Below are positions 32,700 to 35,791 of a stretch of DNA of 35,791 bases, piece by piece (position 1 is the first letter of the stretch; each line of letters opens with the position of its first letter). The DNA is from Clostridia bacterium (GTDB lineage Bacteria > Bacillota > Clostridia > Oscillospirales > CAG-382): positions 1 to 35,791 of the forward strand of contig JAFZDO010000016.1 in the NCBI GenBank assembly GCA_017561145.1. The letters are read 5' to 3'. The position numbers were made by a program, and so were the translations under genes. A model generated the notes under the pieces. The model was not told the origin of the DNA and did not search any database. It was given only the letters and a program-made list of their open reading frames with translations.

Positions 32700-34097
32700 T
32701 TATTGTCCTATAAGTGTTTTGTAATATTTGGTAAATCCGGTGCCGTTGCTCGTCGATGCAGTCGCGCAGATGATGATATCGTCAACACCCTTTTCAGCGA
32801 CAAGATCTCTAATGTCAATGCTGATATGTCTGGGGTCGATAACGATAATATTTCCGTAATGCTCGATAAGGAAGGGAACGAAGGCGTTGCCCGACGATTC
32901 CTTGATAACAAGCACCGTCTTTTCCTGATCGTTTTCGGGCACGTTTATTTCGGTATAAGGATTATCGCCGTTGATGAAGCAGGAATATCCCTTGCGCGAT
33001 TCGTTGATACAGCTTTTAAAGGTTCTGGAAGGGTTCAGGTTTTTGTCATAGACCGTCATCGTATGCGCTTTTCTCGGCATATAGGCATAAACGGTGTCGT
33101 AAAACGACAAAATCCTGTCGTCCTTCGCATAATCGTTCGTCTTGCCGATAAAGCTGTCGGTAATTATCTTTTCCTCAAATGCCGAAAGCGGTGTCGGAGT
33201 AAGACCGACAGACGTTGCAAACGCGCAATAAGCATAATAAGCCGCGCGCTGTGTCCAATGGTAATCGCTCTTGAAATAAAGATATTCGCCTCTGTGCTCG
33301 GCAAAAATGCTTTTCAGATTAACGAAATTAACGTTTCCGTATATCTTCGCTTCCATTTGGTCGAGTATCTCGCCTTGGTCGGTAAGCCAGGAGCGTACCG
33401 TTGCGTTGGTAATGCCGAACGCCGACGACGGCATATTAACAATGCTTATGCGTGTGTCGGGGAAAAGGCTTGCGTATTCGGCATAAACGTCTGCATTGCT
33501 TTCGGCAACATTTTCTTTGAATTTAGTGCCGTAATAGCAACCGCCGTTGAAAATTATATAATTGGTAGGCAAAAGCTCTGCATCTCCTATATCATCGTCC
33601 GATTCCTCGGGCTCGCTCGATTCCTCGGGCTCACTCGATTCCTCGGGCTCACTCGATTCCTCGGGCTCACTCGACTCCTCGGGTTCACTCGATTCCAAGG
33701 GCTCGCTCGACTCCTCGGGCTCGCTCGATTCTTCGGGCTCGCTCGACTCCTCGGGTTCACTTGACTCCACGGGCTCGCTCGACTCCTCGGGCTCACTCGA
33801 TTCCTCAATCTTGTTCGATTCCTCGGTCACGCTTGACTCCTCGACCTTGCTTGATTCCTCAATCTTGCTCGATTCATCATTCAACACGTCGCTTGATTCC
33901 GCAACGCCGTTTGGGCTTTCGTCCTCGGTCGAGGCGATGGCACTCGATTCCGTGCCGTCGAATGACGTATCAACCGACTGCTCGGTAGGAACGGAGCTTT
34001 CGGGCAGGGAAGAAGCGTTGTTTTCATCGGTTGCGTTGCATCCGATAACGAATATAAAGAACAGCGAAAGTATGACTGCAGTTATAATTTTTTTCAC
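32700..34097 (-). CDS. DHHW-family SGNH lipoprotein with 18-bp repeat linker
   Basis: A 465-residue lipoprotein: signal ending VIGC (Cys20), a linker from about 21 to 170, then a DHHW domain. The linker holds four degenerate and eleven near-perfect SSEPEE units. Catalytic pieces: Asp278 and His280 in FKSDYHWTQRAAYYAY, and Ser401 in VIKESSGNAFVPFL, with IIVIDPRHISIDI after it. This fits the DHHW group, related to AlgX-like O-acetyltransferases. Unlike the paralogue at 17600-19075, it lacks the Ig-like insert, and the catalytic domain follows the linker directly. The start is GTG 34097, nine bases after GGAG. It is a single-gene unit. Confidence 0.86.
   Translation of the reverse strand: MKKIITAVILSLFFIFVIGCNATDENNASSLPESSVPTEQSVDTSFDGTESSAIASTEDESPNGVAESSDVLNDESSKIEESSKVEESSVTEESNKIEESSEPEESSEPVESSEPEESSEPEESSEPEESSEPLESSEPEESSEPEESSEPEESSEPEESSEPEESDDDIGDAELLPTNYIIFNGGCYYGTKFKENVAESNADVYAEYASLFPDTRISIVNMPSSAFGITNATVRSWLTDQGEILDQMEAKIYGNVNFVNLKSIFAEHRGEYLYFKSDYHWTQRAAYYAYCAFATSVGLTPTPLSAFEEKIITDSFIGKTNDYAKDDRILSFYDTVYAYMPRKAHTMTVYDKNLNPSRTFKSCINESRKGYSCFINGDNPYTEINVPENDQEKTVLVIKESSGNAFVPFLIEHYGNIIVIDPRHISIDIRDLVAEKGVDDIIICATASTSNGTGFTKYYKTLIGQ
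33603..33872 (-). repeat. 18-bp coding tandem repeat encoding SSEPEE units
   Basis: Fifteen 18-bp units in frame. Positions 33603-33800 hold eleven units encoding SSEPxE (x is Glu except once Val and once Leu), differing mostly at synonymous sites. Positions 33801-33872 hold four degenerate units (SSKIEE, SSKVEE, SSVTEE, SNKIEE). The core pattern on the plus strand is CTCGGGCTCGCTCGATTC. Shorter relatives encode the linker in the gene at 17600-19075. Confidence 0.92.
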
Positions 34098-34135
34098 TGA
34101 AGATCACTCCAAAAAAGTGTTGCATTATTTAATTT

Positions 34136-34164
34136 AGTTTATCATCTTTTGTGCAAATTGTCAA
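34136..34164 (-). promoter_or_regulatory. Promoter of the second DHHW gene
   Basis: Minus strand TTGACA (34164-34159), 17 bp, TAAACT (34141-34136), about 38 bases upstream of the GTG. Confidence 0.65.
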
Positions 34165-34192
34165 GATGATCGCAGTGCAACGACGAAACTTA

Positions 34193-34221
34193 TTGACATA
34201 TTGAGTAAAATGTAGTATAGT
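34193..34221 (+). promoter_or_regulatory. Promoter of the dockerin protein gene
   Basis: TTGACA (34193-34198), 17 bp, TATAGT (34216-34221), divergent from the DHHW promoter with 28 bp between the -35 boxes. Confidence 0.8.
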
Positions 34222-34264
34222 AAATTCACAACAGTATGCTAAAACAAAAACTTGGAGGTTGGCT

Positions 34265-35395
34265 ATGAAAAAAGTCACAAAGCGATTCCTGAAAATGCTC
34301 CTCGCGGCTTGTATGCTTTTCACCGCAATTCCTCTCGGAGTCGGCGCAGCTGCCGATACCGAATGGTTTACCGAAAAAGACGTTCAGGGCATCAAGTCTA
34401 CTATTATTTCCAACAAGTACCATGCATTGTACGTTGACGTTATGATGCGTTATCACCTTCTTTCCGAAACCAATAACCACCGCGTTGAGCGTAACCTTAA
34501 CGACGGCAAGAGCATTGTCTTCTTCTTCGACGGCTGCAGCGATAACGTCGATGACAGTAAGTACAGCGATATCAACAAATACCGCCTTTCGTCCTACTGT
34601 GCTGTAATTCAGCTCAAGGACGGCGTTCCCACCATCGTTTACGAATCCGAATTTAATTCCACCATCCCCGATAACCCCCGTAACCCCGAAACAAACGAGG
34701 GGGACCCCGTACCTACCGTTCTCGACGGTATCTATAACATCCAGTCCACTAACCACGGCGGAAGCTATGCCGCACTCTGGATCGAGGACGACGGCACTCA
34801 GGTTCCCGTAATGCGTTGCACCGAAACCACCAATTACGTAAGCACCTCCAAATATATAAACATCCACGCACGTTATCCCTGGACAGGAGCTCCCCTCGAC
34901 GGCATCACCTCCGATTCCTACAGCTCGTCGGGCTGCTTCAACGTAGGCAAGACAAGCGACAGCTTCAGAGATTACAATAAGTTCATCGAGCTTATTCTCG
35001 GCGTAAAGAATGCACGTAAGCCCGACTGGAACAACGCAAAATGCACAAGCGGCGTTGACCACGGCCTTGTTATCGTAGACAGATCGCATTATCAGACCCA
35101 GCTTGCTCAGATCTATAAGGGCAACGTAAACAACGGCGCGGAGATCGTTGCAAAGCTCGTCGAAAATTCTCTTAAGCTCCAAAAAGAGATATTCAACGGC
35201 TTGGGCGACGTAAACGGCAACGGCGAGATCGATAAATACGACTATATCACCGTTAAGCGCGGACTTTTGGGAACACTCGACCTCACTGACGTTCAGACAA
35301 TGTCCGCCGATGTCAACAAAAACGGCGAAACCGAAAAGTTCGACTATATCCTCATCAAGCGCGACATTCTTGGCACCTACGAAATAAAAGACTGA
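34265..35395 (+). CDS. Secreted type I dockerin protein with L,D-transpeptidase-like motif
   Basis: A 376-residue exported protein. The signal peptide (basic start, then MLLAACMLFTAIPLGVGAAA) lacks an obvious lipobox. Residues 35-140 form a domain I do not recognise, followed by a Pro/Asn/Glu linker near 135-150. The domain at about 150-250 has YINIHARYP (His201) and SYSSSGCFNVG (Cys224), which resembles the His...S-x-G-C signature of YkuD-like L,D-transpeptidases or related peptidases. A complete dockerin follows at about 314-373, with calcium loops DVNGNGEIDKYD and DVNKNGETEKFD. It should therefore dock to a cohesin encoded elsewhere. ATG 34265 has GGAGG six bases upstream. The dockerin is secure; the catalytic assignment is inference. 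Confidence 0.85.
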   Translation: MKKVTKRFLKMLLAACMLFTAIPLGVGAAADTEWFTEKDVQGIKSTIISNKYHALYVDVMMRYHLLSETNNHRVERNLNDGKSIVFFFDGCSDNVDDSKYSDINKYRLSSYCAVIQLKDGVPTIVYESEFNSTIPDNPRNPETNEGDPVPTVLDGIYNIQSTNHGGSYAALWIEDDGTQVPVMRCTETTNYVSTSKYINIHARYPWTGAPLDGITSDSYSSSGCFNVGKTSDSFRDYNKFIELILGVKNARKPDWNNAKCTSGVDHGLVIVDRSHYQTQLAQIYKGNVNNGAEIVAKLVENSLKLQKEIFNGLGDVNGNGEIDKYDYITVKRGLLGTLDLTDVQTMSADVNKNGETEKFDYILIKRDILGTYEIKD

Positions 35396-35404
35396 TTATA
35401 AACG

Positions 35405-35437
35405 AAAAGGACTTGCTTAACGCAGGTCCTTTTTTTC
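35405..35437 (+). terminator. Terminator after the dockerin gene
   Basis: AAAAGGACTTGC (35405-35416), loop TTAAC, GCAGGTCCTTTT (35422-35433), then a T-tract. One G-T pair. Confidence 0.9.
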
Positions 35438-35497
35438 TTTGAAAATATTACGGCAGTTTGGGGTATGATTCGAATTTTTCATAATCGTTGGTTTTTA

Positions 35498-35676
35498 GTG
35501 AAATCGTTCGCTTACGCTCACGCTGAAATCAAAGGCTACGCCTTTGGTGAAATATTTTGCTAAAACAAAATATGAAATTAAATCCACCCACTCGCCGTCG
35601 AGGCGGATTTCACACGCCGCAGGCGTATTTCACATTGCAAAGCAATATTTCACCCACCCGCAAGGGTGGATTTAGC
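35498..35676. repeat. Array of small hairpins joined by a conserved heptamer
   Basis: Fills most of the gene-free stretch 35396-35709. Left-half linkers read GTGAAAT or one-base variants at 35498, 35523, 35547 and 35572. Right-half linkers read ATTTCAC at 35607, 35627 and 35647, with ATTTAGC at 35670. Between them are unrelated short stems: CAAAGGC/GCCTTTG (35530-35546), ATATTTTG/CAAAATAT (35552-35573), AAATCC/GGATTT with an inner stem (35580-35610), ACGCC/GGCGT (35614-35626), ATTGC/GCAAT (35634-35646) and CCACCC/GGGTGG with a GCAA loop (35654-35669). No coding frame fits. It looks like a repeat element that could fold as one large branched structure. Confidence 0.8.
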
Positions 35677-35678
35677 TG

Positions 35679-35709
35679 AAAAAGGACTTTCTTTCGAAAG
35701 TCCTTTTTC
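35679..35709 (-). terminator. Terminator after tRNA-Tyr
   Basis: A perfect 13-bp stem, AAAAAGGACTTTC (35679-35691) with GAAAGTCCTTTTT (35696-35708), starting one base beyond the CCA end of the minus-strand tRNA. It is nearly symmetric and can act both ways. Confidence 0.85.
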
Positions 35710-35791
35710 TGGTGGGGGAAGGTGGATTCGAACCACCGAAGTCAGTGACAACAGATTTACAGTCTGCCCCCTTTGGCCGCTCGGGAATTCC
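35710..35791 (-). tRNA. tRNA-Tyr (GUA), cut by the window edge
   Basis: Read on the minus strand. CCA is encoded at 35712-35710. The acceptor 3' strand is TTCCCCC and the T-arm is GGTGG-TTCGAAT-CCACC. A long class II variable arm follows, and the anticodon stem-loop CAGA-CTGTAAA-TCTG has GTA at 35760-35758. Only GGAA of the 5' acceptor strand is present, so three bases should lie beyond 35791, giving about 85 nt in total. The anticodon, with a purine 3' to it, and the long variable arm identify tyrosine. Confidence 0.95.

Noticed and set aside
32559-33764. Long plus-strand frame of 401 codons ending in LGLTRF-type repeats
   Set aside because: Antisense to the DHHW gene and running through the importer promoter, with no ribosome binding site or recognisable domain. 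Openness comes from codon bias and the repeat.
33603-33872. CRISPR-like regular repetition
   Set aside because: Units abut with no spacers and encode a periodic peptide in frame; no cas genes nearby. The 26-bp repeats at 203-280 were rejected as CRISPR for the same lack of unique spacers.
33562-34137. Open frame on the plus strand encoding SLDSSG repeats
   Set aside because: It is the mirror of the SSEPEE tract on the minus strand, where lipobox, promoter and DHHW catalytic motifs show the true gene. Repeats of 18 bp stay open in all six frames.
35498-35676. Integron attC site array or riboswitch
   Set aside because: No integrase, no cassettes between the hairpins and no attC-type core sites. 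The stems lack a conserved aptamer core, and no gene follows on the plus strand within reach.
1-35791. Prophage, transposon, toxin-antitoxin or restriction system
   Set aside because: No integrase, transposase, structural phage gene, methylase or paired small toxin-like genes were found on either strand. Every gene with clear motifs fits metabolism, translation, sporulation or the cell surface.

Overview
The window reads as a chromosomal segment of an anaerobic, endospore-forming Bacillota (Clostridia, probably Oscillospiraceae/Ruminococcaceae-like). The evidence is a complete spoIIA operon (spoIIAA-spoIIAB-sigF), Bacillota-type TTGACA/TATAAT promoters with 17-bp spacers, strong AGGAGG-like ribosome binding sites, several secreted lipoproteins, and a type I dockerin, a domain typical of cellulosome-forming or fibre-associated Clostridia. 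The genus cannot be set from sequence reading alone. I see no prophage, transposase, CRISPR array or known defence system.

Layout. 1-355: a gene-free leader with a multi-hairpin repeat, a 26-bp tandem repeat and the promoter of a pyrimidine-deoxynucleoside salvage operon, deoC-cdd-pdp (356-2705). 2847-3176: a small SLOG-like protein transcribed divergently from apgM and a YcxB-like membrane protein (3351-5125). 5101-6019 (minus): trmK and a tiny cysteine-rich membrane protein. 6205-12917: a long plus-strand housekeeping run with yceD-rpmF, a PDZ/radical-SAM DUF512 protein, der, plsY, rarA and an unrecognised membrane protein. 13019-14482 (minus): the spoIIA operon. 14694-16220: a lone solute-binding lipoprotein. 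16276-20522 (minus): a three-gene cell-surface operon of a CapA-like metallophosphatase lipoprotein, a DHHW/AlgX-like SGNH lipoprotein and a membrane-anchored alpha/beta hydrolase. 20648-28293: a branched-chain amino acid operon, 2-hydroxyacid dehydrogenase-leuA-leuC-leuD-leuB-ilvB-ilvN. 28347-32569 (minus): an OB-fold-like lipoprotein, then a carbohydrate-type ABC importer with two permeases and a binding protein but no ATPase. 32700-34097 (minus): a second DHHW lipoprotein with a long 18-bp repeat tract. 34265-35395: a secreted dockerin protein. 35498-35676: an array of small hairpins. 35710-end: tRNA-Tyr on the minus strand, cut by the window edge.

How the parts fit. The left half is core metabolism, translation, membrane lipid synthesis and sporulation. 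The right half is surface and nutrient biology. Five lipoproteins, a membrane hydrolase and a dockerin enzyme probably act outside the membrane on polymers or import their products. Three of the lipoproteins (capA-like and both DHHW proteins) share low-complexity Ser/Glu linkers that could lift the catalytic domain through the wall.

The most unusual features are the 35498-35676 hairpin array, whose linker heptamer flips orientation at the centre; the capA-DHHW-hydrolase operon; the dockerin protein with a His...SSGC motif; and the 18-bp coding repeat in the second DHHW gene. None can be called a new system from sequence alone. The decisive comparisons are given with each finding.
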